Position numbers and translations under genes: made by a program. 27,580 nt of DNA from CAYRYU01 sp964428355 (GTDB lineage: Bacteria > Muiribacteriota > Ozemobacteria > Ozemobacterales > Ozemobacteraceae). Shown piece after piece: positions 8,453 to 16,005 of the stretch. The stretch covers positions 1 to 27,580 of the forward strand of contig CAYRYU010000097.1 in assembly GCA_964428355.1 (NCBI GenBank), read 5' to 3'. The notes under the pieces were generated by a model that did not search any database, was not told where the DNA came from, and was given only the letters and a program-made list of their open reading frames with translations. Position 1 is the stretch's first letter. Each line of letters begins with the position of its first letter.

Positions 8453-9430
8453 ATGAAAAAGTCCGGTCTGTTGTTCCTTCTCGCGGTTGTCGTGCCCTTC
8501 CTTTCCGGTTGTGGAAGCAACGGGTTGTGGAGTTGGAATTCCAGCGGGGTTGAGGGAACTCCTACCAGCCCCATCACTGCTATTTCCCCCAAGATAGTGG
8601 TGACGAAGACCACTCTCAGCGCGGCTTCGATCAGGTCAGCAATCGATACGAGCGCGGCCCAGGTTTCCGTCGTCCTTAACGACGCAAGCGCTACTGCGGT
8701 CCCATTCAACCTCGACAATGACTCGGGAAAGGCGATGACCTATGTCGCGCCGAGTCTGATCAGCGTTTCCAACCTCGCGAAGAATTCTACCGGTGAGAAG
8801 TATTCCATGGACGTCAGGTTCCTGGTGAACGGGCAGAAGTGGAAGGTCAAGGTTGAATTTCCAACGCTGCTGGGAGGAACCACCTCCGCGGCAACCACCA
8901 CCGAAGTGATCGTTTCGGTCAGTTTCGCCGTGAATGTCTATGGCGAGATTACGACAACCTATTCGCTCGGCTACATCCCCTACGGGGCAACCTCCCCTCT
9001 CGTCACGTCCAACTCGACATCTTCTTCGAAAAATTCGCTCCCCGAGATGTACATCGACAAGGTCGTCAGTCTCATCGGGACGAAGGAAACCTTGCTCGGG
9101 CCGGGCGAAATCGCGGGCGTCCCGCATGACACCACGGTTTTCAAATTCTATTTCAACCACCCCATCAAAGCCCTTCCCGCAACATATTCGATGGAAGCGA
9201 CGGGCGGCGGGGCGACCCACAAATTCCTTTCCACCGCCAACCAGGCGACGGTGGCCACAGACACGACCGGGAAGATCATTACCCTCACCCTGACGGCCTC
9301 AGGCTCCATCGACATGGCCGCATCGACGCCCTATTCCATCGTTTTCAAGAGCGCCCCCATCACCGCCAGCGGATCCACATACTTCACCACCCTGGCTCCG
9401 GGAACAACCTACTATATCAGGACAAACTGA
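8453..9430 (+). CDS. Lipoprotein with C-terminal bacterial Ig-like region
   Basis: This 325-residue protein has a clear lipoprotein signal: MKKSG, a hydrophobic core and the lipobox LSGC, with the lipid-bearing cysteine at position 20. The mature protein is rich in Ser, Thr and Ala and looks all-beta. Residues about 190-320 resemble an SbsA/Big_5-type Ig-like domain (DTTVFKFYFNHPIKA with a later ITLTLTASGSI and AASTPYSIVF). The ATG at 8453 has GGAGG about 12 bases upstream, a little far. The usual role of such proteins is structural or adhesive on the envelope surface, but no specific function can be named. The gene is monocistronic with its own promoter and terminator. Confidence 0.75.
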   Translation: MKKSGLLFLLAVVVPFLSGCGSNGLWSWNSSGVEGTPTSPITAISPKIVVTKTTLSAASIRSAIDTSAAQVSVVLNDASATAVPFNLDNDSGKAMTYVAPSLISVSNLAKNSTGEKYSMDVRFLVNGQKWKVKVEFPTLLGGTTSAATTTEVIVSVSFAVNVYGEITTTYSLGYIPYGATSPLVTSNSTSSSKNSLPEMYIDKVVSLIGTKETLLGPGEIAGVPHDTTVFKFYFNHPIKALPATYSMEATGGGATHKFLSTANQATVATDTTGKIITLTLTASGSIDMAASTPYSIVFKSAPITASGSTYFTTLAPGTTYYIRTN

Positions 9431-9452
9431 CCCGGCTAAGCGAAATCGCCCG

Positions 9453-9486
9453 CCCCGGAGCCGCTTGGTTCCGGGGTTTCTCTTTT
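9453..9486 (+). terminator. Intrinsic terminator of the lipoprotein gene
   Basis: The stem CCCCGGA (9453-9459) pairs with TCCGGGG (9470-9476) and is followed by a T-rich tract (9477-9486). It starts 22 bases after the stop codon. Confidence 0.8.
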
Positions 9487-9503
9487 GGGAGGGTCCCCTC
9501 AAC

Positions 9504-9611
9504 GGGGCGAATGTGTCCGAAAAGCCAGGAGGGCGCGGTCCCTGAGGGCACGAGCCCCACGAAGGGGCGAATGTGTCCGAAAAGCCAGGAGGGCGCAGGC
9601 CTTGAGGACAC
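9504..9611. repeat. Two copies of a 60-bp-period repeat with a 33-bp identical core
   Basis: The 33 bases at 9504-9536 recur exactly at 9564-9596, a period of 60. A further ~15 bases after each core are similar. The core contains CCAGGAGGGCG, which also occurs in both units of the 60-bp repeat at 15852-15971 inside the X-like pilin gene. The repeat lies between the lipoprotein terminator and the 75-aa membrane protein gene. A small hairpin (CCTCCG, AACA, CGGAGG) follows at 9611-9626. Frames crossing the repeat give low-quality peptides, so I do not think it is translated. Confidence 0.8.
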
Positions 9612-9644
9612 CTCCGAACACGGAGGAATCACCTTTCTGGTTCG

Positions 9645-9872
9645 TCAGCGGGGATAGGGGTCTTCTCCCCGAAGGCATTGGTAGAGAACTTTTGCCTCCC
9701 CGGTGGCCCGCGAACGTGGAACCCCTTCCTCGAGAATGGCCTGCAACCCAGCCGCCATGACCAGGTATCCGGCCATGGGAATGGTGGGAAAAATCCCGGT
9801 GACGTTTCCGACAAACAATCCCAATCCGGAAAGAAATACGATTCCACCGATGGCTTGAACCAACCTTCCCAT
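9645..9872 (-). CDS. Small two-helix membrane protein, function unknown
   Basis: This 75-residue frame is preceded by the long ribosome site AAAGGAGGT nine bases before the ATG at 9872, which is strong support for a real gene. Residues about 4-28 and 32-48 are hydrophobic and could form two membrane segments. The tail (50-75) is polar and charged, with one cysteine. I do not recognise a family. No convincing promoter or terminator is visible. It lies downstream of the Ala-rich secreted protein gene, but a terminator separates them. Confidence 0.65.
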   Translation of the reverse strand: MGRLVQAIGGIVFLSGLGLFVGNVTGIFPTIPMAGYLVMAAGLQAILEEGVPRSRATGEAKVLYQCLRGEDPYPR

Positions 9873-10007
9873 TCCGACTGAACCTCCTTTAGGAGAGTGA
9901 GAGAGCACCTTTGGGACAAGGACAGGTGAACACGTGAGAAGATGAGCAACCGGGAATCAGAGGGAGAAAGGGTAGCACCCTGAAACCTGCGGAACTGACC
10001 GAACGCG

Positions 10008-10033
10008 AAAAACCCCGGGCTTCTGCCCGGGGT
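10008..10033 (-). terminator. Intrinsic terminator of the Ala-rich secreted protein gene
   Basis: On the minus strand the stem ACCCCGGGC (10033-10025) and GCCCGGGGT (10020-10012), with a 4-base loop, is followed by five T (10012-10008). It sits 15 bases after the stop codon. Confidence 0.85.
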
Positions 10034-10048
10034 CTTGAAGAACCTGGA

Positions 10049-10483
10049 TTATTTGCCGGAAGCGGCGGCGGGAGCGTCGGAAGCGGCGGCGGGGGCGCCA
10101 GAGGCAGCGGCCGGAGCGTCGGAAGCGGCAGCGGCGTCTTTCTTTTCCTCGAACGCTTTGACCATGAAGCCCTGTTTCCCATCTTTTCCGGTGACCTTCT
10201 CGCCCTCGATGATGAAGGTCTTCTCTTCATATTTCTCGACCTTGAGGAGCTCGGTGAGCTTGTCGCCGGGGAGGAGGGTCAGCTCGGCGTCGGCGGTCTT
10301 GAAGGTGTAGGTGTCGGCAGCGCCGTCGGCGCCCTTGGTGACGATGACTTTGCCTTCGAGCTTCTCGGTGGCAGGAGCGGGGGCTCCGGAAGCAGCGGCG
10401 GGGTCGGTCGTGGGGGCATCCTGGGCCAGAACCGGGAAAGCGACCATTGCGGCGAGAACGGTGAGAAGAATAATGCGTTTCAT
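10049..10483 (-). CDS. Small secreted protein with Ala/Ser/Pro-rich repeat tail
   Basis: The protein has 144 residues. A signal peptide ends at VLA (position 20). A Pro/Ala-rich spacer follows (22-40), then a compact domain of about 75 residues (41-115) rich in Lys, Glu, Gly and beta-type residues. The tail (116-144) is built of heptad-like units such as SDAPAAA and SGAPAAA. The ATG at 10483 has AAGGAGA six bases upstream; the longer frame to 10762 starts inside the neighbouring region and lacks support. I recognise no family. The gene is just downstream of the NtrC-class regulator and has a sigma-54-like element before it, so it may be a target of that regulator (inference). Confidence 0.75.
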   Translation of the reverse strand: MKRIILLTVLAAMVAFPVLAQDAPTTDPAAASGAPAPATEKLEGKVIVTKGADGAADTYTFKTADAELTLLPGDKLTELLKVEKYEEKTFIIEGEKVTGKDGKQGFMVKAFEEKKDAAAASDAPAAASGAPAAASDAPAAASGK

Positions 10484-10527
10484 TGAAGTCTCCTTGGTTT
10501 TTGATGTCAGTGGAATTTCCACCGAAC

Positions 10528-10559
10528 CTCCCGACGCATAATCGGTACCAGGTCGGGAG
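10528..10559. promoter_or_regulatory. 8-bp inverted repeat spanning the sigma-54-like element
   Basis: CTCCCGAC (10528-10535) and GTCGGGAG (10552-10559) are perfect reverse complements around a 16-base centre. The centre holds the sigma-54-like motif. There is no T-tract on either side, so it is more likely a protein-binding site than a terminator. Confidence 0.5.
10535..10550 (-). promoter_or_regulatory. Candidate sigma-54 (-24/-12) promoter of the Ala-rich secreted protein gene
   Basis: Read on the minus strand, the 16 bases fit TGGYAC-N7-TGC: TGGTAC, then the TGC of the -12 part, with the GG and GC dinucleotides exactly ten bases apart. Two positions differ from the full consensus. The predicted transcript start (about 10524) would leave a leader of about 40 bases with the ribosome site inside. 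The upstream neighbour encodes an activator with the sigma-54-contact motif GAFTGA. Confidence 0.45.
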
Positions 10560-10573
10560 AAAGACCGGAAAGC

Positions 10574-10600
10574 CCGTCGATGGCGGGTCCGACTCGACGG
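10574..10600. promoter_or_regulatory. Dyad CCGTCGA-N13-TCGACGG, candidate activator site
   Basis: Two perfect 7-base half sites (10574-10580 and 10594-10600) are 20 bases apart centre to centre, two turns of the helix. The dyad centre is about 63 bases upstream of the predicted sigma-54 start. Such placement suits a dimeric regulator, though typical enhancer sites are a little further away. Confidence 0.4.
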
Positions 10601-10758
10601 TACAAGCATTTTATGTGGAAAATTACCCAGCGGAGATTTCCCCCCTGCGTAAAATTCCCCAACCCGATCCTGGAAGCACGCGGAGGCTGGGGCAAAATCC
10701 CTTTTCAGGCCCCAATGGGGGAGATAGCGCCCTTCCGCGCAAACTTCCCGGATCCGGA

Positions 10759-12150
10759 TCATGATTCCCCCAGATCATACTTCTTAAGCCGATACCGAAG
10801 AATGTCCCTGGTCATCCCCAGGAGCTTCGCAGCCTGGGACTGGTTTCCCTTTGAAGTTTCCAGGGCCTGCTGGAGGAATCGCCGCTCGATGCTTTCCAGA
10901 TGCTCATGAAGGTTGAACCCCTCCGGAGGAAGATCTCCATTCCCCTTCTGGATGTCAAGGGCGGGGGGTTTTGTCCCGACGTCGGTGAAACCGATCCCCA
11001 TGGTGGCTTCCTCGATCCGATCGCCATTCTCGAGAATGACCGCCCGCTCGATGCAGTTCTTCAGCTCCCGAATGTTCCCGGGCCAATGGTAGGAGAGCAT
11101 CCGACGTTTCGCCTCCTCGGAAAACCCGTTGAAGGATCGACGATACTTCGTCATGTTCTGTTCCAAGAAACGGCTTGCGAGGAAGACGATGTCATCGGCG
11201 CGGTCCCTGAGCGGGGGAAGAAAGATCGGAACGACATTGAGACGGTAAAAGAGATCCTCCCGGAACTGGCCTTCCCGGACGGCTTGGGTGAGATCGCGAT
11301 TCGTCGCCGCTATGAGGTGGAAATCGACCTGGATTGGCCGGTTTCCACCGATCCTTCGGATGTTCTGCTCTTCCAGGGCCTTAAGAAACTTCGTCTGGAT
11401 TGTAAGAGGCATTTCCCCTACCTCGTCCAGGAAGAGGGTCCCGCCATCCGCGATCTCCATCAACCCCTTTTTCAGATCGGAAGCCCCGGTGAAAGCCCCC
11501 TTCTCATGCCCGAAAAGTTCGGACTCGAAAAGGTTCTCCGGAATCGCCCCGCAGTTGATCTCGATGAAGGGGGCGGTGGAACGGGGCCCGAGTTGGTGGA
11601 GTTCCGCGGCCGCCACGCCTTTTCCCGTACCGCTCTCCCCGCAAAGGAGGATGACGCCGGCCCCGGCCTTTCCCACCTTTTCGATGTCAGCGATGACCTT
11701 TTGCATCCGGGAAGACTGGCCAAGCAGGCTCTTCCGGGAGAGCCTCCGGGATCTTTCGGCTTTCAGTGACGACAGCTCGTTCTGGATCTTGCTGAATTCG
11801 AGGGCGTTGTTGAGCGTCAAGCGGATCTTCTCCAAGGTGAAGGGCTTGAGCAGAAAATCGAACGCCCCGTTCCGGATTGAGGAAACTGCGGTTTCCACAT
11901 CGGCGAAAGCGGTGATCATGATTACCTGCGTATCCGGACTTGCCTGCTTGAGTTTCAGGAGAAACTCGGGTCCCGACATCCCCGGAAGCCGGGCGTCCAC
12001 AAGAGCGGCATGGAAGAAGGTGGCCTCGATCAGGGGAAGAGCCTCCTCGGCGCTTTCACACGGCGTGACGATGTATCCCAGCTGCTCGAGGTCCTTCTTC
12101 AGGCTCCAGCGGATGAGCTTTTCATCATCGATTACGAGAATCTTCTTCAT
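10759..12150 (-). CDS. NtrC-class sigma-54-dependent response regulator
   Basis: The 463-residue protein has the full three-part layout. The receiver (1-120) has DD at 8-9, the phosphorylation site Asp52 in VDARLPG and Lys102. The AAA+ domain (about 142-370) has Walker A GESGTGKG (171-178), the sigma-54 contact loop GAFTGA (218-223) and Walker B TLFLDEVGE. The C-terminal Fis-type helix-turn-helix lies at about 434-457. All key residues are present, so it should be an active phosphorylation-dependent activator of sigma-54 RNA polymerase. The ATG at 12150 has GGAG upstream, 17 bases after the kinase stop, which marks the pair as a two-component system. It is the last gene of the pilin cluster. 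By context it could play a PilR-like role, but the target is not proven. Confidence 0.92.
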   Translation of the reverse strand: MKKILVIDDEKLIRWSLKKDLEQLGYIVTPCESAEEALPLIEATFFHAALVDARLPGMSGPEFLLKLKQASPDTQVIMITAFADVETAVSSIRNGAFDFLLKPFTLEKIRLTLNNALEFSKIQNELSSLKAERSRRLSRKSLLGQSSRMQKVIADIEKVGKAGAGVILLCGESGTGKGVAAAELHQLGPRSTAPFIEINCGAIPENLFESELFGHEKGAFTGASDLKKGLMEIADGGTLFLDEVGEMPLTIQTKFLKALEEQNIRRIGGNRPIQVDFHLIAATNRDLTQAVREGQFREDLFYRLNVVPIFLPPLRDRADDIVFLASRFLEQNMTKYRRSFNGFSEEAKRRMLSYHWPGNIRELKNCIERAVILENGDRIEEATMGIGFTDVGTKPPALDIQKGNGDLPPEGFNLHEHLESIERRFLQQALETSKGNQSQAAKLLGMTRDILRYRLKKYDLGES

Positions 12151-12167
12151 CACGTCTCCATTCGTGC

Positions 12168-13655
12168 TCAGGACTTTCCGGCGGTGAAAATCGAGGGAAC
12201 CCCCAGCGAGGAGGGCCGCTTCAACCCACGGGGAAGGATGATCACGAAACACGCTCCCCCGATCCTGGATGTTTCCCCCAGTTGCAGCGAACCCTGGTGT
12301 CGCTCGACGATCCCCTGGACGATCGACAGCCCCAGCCCTGTTCCCTTGGTCTTCGTCGTGAAGAACGGCTCGAAGATTTTTTCCTTGTTTTCGGGTGAGA
12401 TTCCGGGACCCGAATCCTCGATGGTGCAGAGGATCCGGTCGTCCTCCCGCGGCTCTGTCGTGACGCGGATCTCGCCACCCTTGGGCATCGCATCCAACGA
12501 ATTGTTGAAAAGGTTGAGCAGAACCCGGTGCAGCTGGTTCCGATCGGCCACGAGGCGGTCAGCATCCGGGGAAATGGACGTGCGGAAGGTAACTCCCCGG
12601 GACTCCAGGGTCGAACGCATCAGTATCCTCGCCTCCTCGGCGAGCTCGGACATCTTCATCTGGGAATACTCCAGGGGACGTGGCCTTGCGAAGACCAGGA
12701 GGTCCGAGATGATTGAATCGACGCGGTGGATCTCGCGTCGGATCTCCGGAAAGATCTCACGATCTGGAGCGTCTGGAGGATATGCCCCCTGGAGCGCCTG
12801 TACCGCGGCCCCGATTGCGGCAATCGGGTTCCTGACCTCGTGTGCGACGGTGACCGCGAGGGAAAGCATGGAGGCCAGCCGTTTCTGGTGCTGGAACAGG
12901 GATTCCTCCATGACGTTGAAGGTCGAGATCATTTCCCTGATCTCGGGAGCACCGGCGGGAGGGACCGGAACGAATACCTGGCCTTCGGTAGTTTTTCGCA
13001 TGACATCGATGAGCCGTCGAAGCGGGGCGGTCGTACTGTGGTGCAGGTAAAGCGCGAAGAGGAGCGCTCCGACCAGGAAAAGGGAGGTGATGAGCCATAG
13101 GTTTCCCTTCAGCTCCTGGAGTTCGCCCCTTAGGGAAGCTTCGAGGCCGAGGCGGGATTTCCTTTCCTTCATCATCAGATCGGCAATCTGGCTCTGGAGC
13201 GTTGCCCTCGTGTCCTTGAGCTTCATAAGGGTGGGTGCGGAGATAGCCCCGATGTTGAAATTGGGATTGATCGAGTAGGTCGCGTTCTTGAGAAGATCCG
13301 CGAGATCGATCCTGGTCCGGTCAAGTTCGTCGAGTTGGGGAGCCTGGGTCCGGAACTGCCGAAGCTCCTTGACCCTGTCGATAAGGGTGTCGATCCTTTG
13401 GCTGAACTCGAAATAGTGCCGCCAGGTCTGCTCGGAGATGTATTGATCGTATTTTTCCTTGGCCTGGAGGAGGTCGTAGAGATCGTCCTGGACCTGGAAC
13501 CCCACCTGCATGACATTGGTCGTGACACTCAGATGCGTGGCCGCATCGACGATCGCCGAAAGACGCCTGAGGGCAAAACCCATCATTCCTGCGAGAAGAG
13601 TGCACATCAAAATCGAGCCGAGAATGAGGCGGTGGGTCAACCCGAGATGGCGCAT
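12168..13655 (-). CDS. Membrane sensor histidine kinase
   Basis: The 495-residue protein has membrane segments at about 9-28 and 186-205 around an outer sensor domain of about 155 residues that looks all-helical. A HAMP-like linker follows (about 206-255). The dimerisation/phosphoacceptor helix has His272 in AHEVRNPIAAIG. The ATPase domain has an N box NLFNNSLDA (381-389), G1 DSGPGIS (414-420) and G2 GTGLGLS (438-444). The kinase type is NtrB/AtoS/ZraS-like and matches its NtrC-class partner downstream. The start at 13655 is only four bases after the stop of the X-like pilin gene and has no clear ribosome site, so translation is probably coupled. The stimulus is unknown; the position suggests pilus or envelope status (inference). 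Confidence 0.88.
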   Translation of the reverse strand: MRHLGLTHRLILGSILMCTLLAGMMGFALRRLSAIVDAATHLSVTTNVMQVGFQVQDDLYDLLQAKEKYDQYISEQTWRHYFEFSQRIDTLIDRVKELRQFRTQAPQLDELDRTRIDLADLLKNATYSINPNFNIGAISAPTLMKLKDTRATLQSQIADLMMKERKSRLGLEASLRGELQELKGNLWLITSLFLVGALLFALYLHHSTTAPLRRLIDVMRKTTEGQVFVPVPPAGAPEIREMISTFNVMEESLFQHQKRLASMLSLAVTVAHEVRNPIAAIGAAVQALQGAYPPDAPDREIFPEIRREIHRVDSIISDLLVFARPRPLEYSQMKMSELAEEARILMRSTLESRGVTFRTSISPDADRLVADRNQLHRVLLNLFNNSLDAMPKGGEIRVTTEPREDDRILCTIEDSGPGISPENKEKIFEPFFTTKTKGTGLGLSIVQGIVERHQGSLQLGETSRIGGACFVIILPRGLKRPSSLGVPSIFTAGKS

Positions 13656-13659
13656 GGTT

Positions 13660-16005
13660 TCAGAGGGAGTTGAACTCCGAAGAGTCGGACGCATCGTCCT
13701 TCCACTGGGCAAGGCCGAATCCCGCCATCGGGTAGGCGGGAATGTAGTCGTTCTCTCCGGAGAGGAATTTCCGGTCCCAGATGTTTCGGCGGACGACGAC
13801 GTTGTCCTTTCGCAAACGTCCGTCCAGGAACGGGTCAACAGACCTGGTCCTGAGGTTGATCCGCCCTCCGAGATGGCGGAGGATGAAGCGTGAGTTGTCG
13901 GTGATGAAGGGGAGTGATTTCGTCTGGGCGTTTTCTATGTTTCCGATCTCGTTGAGGACTTTGGTGGGACCGTCTGACGGGTCCCAGCGGCCGTTCAGTT
14001 CGGCCGAATCGATTAGGATGGCATTCACCGTCATTTCCGGAATCTGGAACCGTGTCTTGGGATGGGTGACGGCCTGCTTGAAGATTCTGTCCGCGATGTT
14101 CCAGGGACCAAGACATTTGTTCGGGGGTTCTTCCTGGATCTCCTTGTATGCCTGGTCGATCATGGAATTGATCACGTGATCCCGCTCGCCTTTGGTCAGA
14201 AGGCCGGTGAGGTAGCAGGCAGCCCCGACCTTTTCGACGATCTCCTTCCGTTTCAACCAACTCTTTATGCAGAACCTGACCTTGTACTCCTCCGGGTTTT
14301 CCGATGGTTCGAGATACTTGTTGAGATCCTTGAGCGCGGGGTGGAGCAGAAGCCCCGCGAGGGTGACCGGAATGACCTGGGGCGGCTCTTTCGGAAGGGA
14401 AAACAGGGCCGCGATCGATTTGAAGTTCAGGCCCGTCATCGGAAGCCGGGAATCCATGGAGCCCGCGCCCGACCGGTATGGGAAAACGATCGCTGCAAGA
14501 AGGAGCGGATTGAGGTCTTTTCCTCCGAGGCATGTTGCGAGATCGTTGTCGATTACCGTCCGCATCTCGTTGCGCAGGAAGAGGCATGGCTGGGAGTAGT
14601 CGAACCAGATCCGTCCCATCGACATCACGACGACACCATTCTTGTCGGTTCCGTTCTCCATCGTCTGCGTGTAATCGCGGAAACCGATGTCGTAGTTCTG
14701 GGGAGTCTCCGGGTTCTGGTTGAAATCCCCGGCTATGTAGACGTCCTTCTCGCTGAAGATGGTGAGCGCCTTCCACCTGGGGCAGCCCCAGATGCGAAGC
14801 GGGACGGTGGAATAGAGGAGTTCCTTTTCGTCGTCCTTCTTGTAGTCCCAGCCGAAATTCAGGTCATACACGACCTCGTTGGGCTTTCCCGGATTCTTCC
14901 ACTTCGACTCGGAAAAACCACTGAACCCGCAGCCCGGGCTCAAGATCTTCGCCTTGGGCCGGTAGGCTTCCTTATAGTATTTCGGGTTGAGCGGCGGAAA
15001 CTTTTCCGGCTTCCCCCCGTGGGCCCCGTCCAAAACGAACCGGCTGATATCCTTTCCCCCCGCCGATTCCGCGTTGGTATCGAAAGCTTCCGGGTGGCTT
15101 GAATCGTTCTCGGGCTTGAGCCGTCCCTCCTTGCCGTTCCTGAACGTAAGGTGCGTGCTGTGACCGGCCTCGATGTGGCCTGGTGTGGAGATCTTTTCCA
15201 TGTCCAGGAAATCGCAGCCGTTGTCGAACACCCCCCGCTTCGACAGTTTGATCATCTCGTGACCGTAAACCCTTCCCCGCCGGACGATTCCGGGAACGAC
15301 CCGGTAGGGGCCGTTCCCGCCGGTGTCGAGAACCTGGCCGTCGTAGAACTGGTAGGCGTAGGGCAGGAACTTCTCGATCACGCCGGTGACCTTCCGGAAG
15401 GAATCATCGACCTTGCCGATGGCTTCGACCTGGAAATACCGGTGGGATTCGTCAACGGTCTGGGAATCGGGGTTGTTCTGCGCCTTGATCAGAGTGACCC
15501 TGACCTTGAACTCGCCCACCACCTTGGTCTTCTTCATCACGATCCGGCCGGAGTAGGTTCCGGAGGACTTGTGATCCAGCTCGATCCCCTCGGCTTCCCC
15601 CACGAGGAAATGACGATGATTTGCGGGGCCAGTCTGGCCCGGAATGTAGGCGTTCCCGTGAGTGACGAACTGGTAGTCGGCTTTCATCTCCGCGAGGACG
15701 CATTGCAGGCCCGCCTCCGCAACGTTCAGCGCGAGATAGTCCTTTGCGGTCTTCGAAAGGAGGTGGATATGTCCGCGCTGGAACTGCATTACCGCCCCGA
15801 AGAGGATTCCGAGGACGAGGCATATCATCAGGACGACCACGATCGCCTGACCCTGCCGCCCATGGATGGCAGCGTGCACGGTTTCCGCCAGGAGGGCGGA
15901 GTTTTTCGGGGCCTGCCGCCCATGGATGGCGGCGTGCACGGGTCTCGCCAGGAGGGCGAGGCTTTTCCGGGCCTGCCGACGGTTGCCCCTCTTGATTGCG
16001 TTCAT
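13660..16005 (-). CDS. Large PilX-like pilus assembly protein
   Basis: This 781-residue protein has a basic N-terminus, then GQAIVVVLMICLVLGILFG and a helix with AEAGLQ, the hallmark of the PilX N-terminal region (no prepilin cleavage Glu). The large outer part (about 120-781) is mostly beta-type with many aromatic residues; I recognise no further domain. Known PilX proteins are much shorter, so the C-terminal extension is unusual, as in PilY1-linked or PilX-VWA fusions, but no VWA motif is visible. Residues about 10-49 are two in-frame 20-residue repeats inserted between an NR and RQG. The start at 16005 overlaps the stop of the W-like gene as ATGA (16002-16005). It is the third gene of the pilin cluster. 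Confidence 0.7.
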   Translation of the reverse strand: MNAIKRGNRRQARKSLALLARPVHAAIHGRQAPKNSALLAETVHAAIHGRQGQAIVVVLMICLVLGILFGAVMQFQRGHIHLLSKTAKDYLALNVAEAGLQCVLAEMKADYQFVTHGNAYIPGQTGPANHRHFLVGEAEGIELDHKSSGTYSGRIVMKKTKVVGEFKVRVTLIKAQNNPDSQTVDESHRYFQVEAIGKVDDSFRKVTGVIEKFLPYAYQFYDGQVLDTGGNGPYRVVPGIVRRGRVYGHEMIKLSKRGVFDNGCDFLDMEKISTPGHIEAGHSTHLTFRNGKEGRLKPENDSSHPEAFDTNAESAGGKDISRFVLDGAHGGKPEKFPPLNPKYYKEAYRPKAKILSPGCGFSGFSESKWKNPGKPNEVVYDLNFGWDYKKDDEKELLYSTVPLRIWGCPRWKALTIFSEKDVYIAGDFNQNPETPQNYDIGFRDYTQTMENGTDKNGVVVMSMGRIWFDYSQPCLFLRNEMRTVIDNDLATCLGGKDLNPLLLAAIVFPYRSGAGSMDSRLPMTGLNFKSIAALFSLPKEPPQVIPVTLAGLLLHPALKDLNKYLEPSENPEEYKVRFCIKSWLKRKEIVEKVGAACYLTGLLTKGERDHVINSMIDQAYKEIQEEPPNKCLGPWNIADRIFKQAVTHPKTRFQIPEMTVNAILIDSAELNGRWDPSDGPTKVLNEIGNIENAQTKSLPFITDNSRFILRHLGGRINLRTRSVDPFLDGRLRKDNVVVRRNIWDRKFLSGENDYIPAYPMAGFGLAQWKDDASDSSEFNSL
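15852..15978. repeat. Two 60-bp repeat units inserted in frame in the PilX-like gene
   Basis: Units 15852-15911 and 15912-15971 match at 52 of 60 positions by my count. A third CCTGCCG (15972-15978) closes the array, so the inserted DNA is bounded by 7-base direct repeats. Each unit contains CCGCCCATGGATGGC, which can form a GCCGCC/GGCGGC stem in the second unit, and CCAGGAGGGCG. Removing exactly 120 bases would restore NRRQGQAIVVV, a normal PilX-like start. Each unit encodes 20 residues in frame, ending HAAIHG. Confidence 0.85.

Noticed and set aside
9504..9611. CRISPR array
   Set aside because: Only two copies, with no constant-length unique spacer and similarity that extends into the spacer.
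10660..10725. Terminator after the NtrC-class regulator gene
   Set aside because: A GGGGC/GCCCC pairing with a ~15-base loop is possible on the minus strand, but no T-run follows, so read-through to the next gene cannot be excluded.
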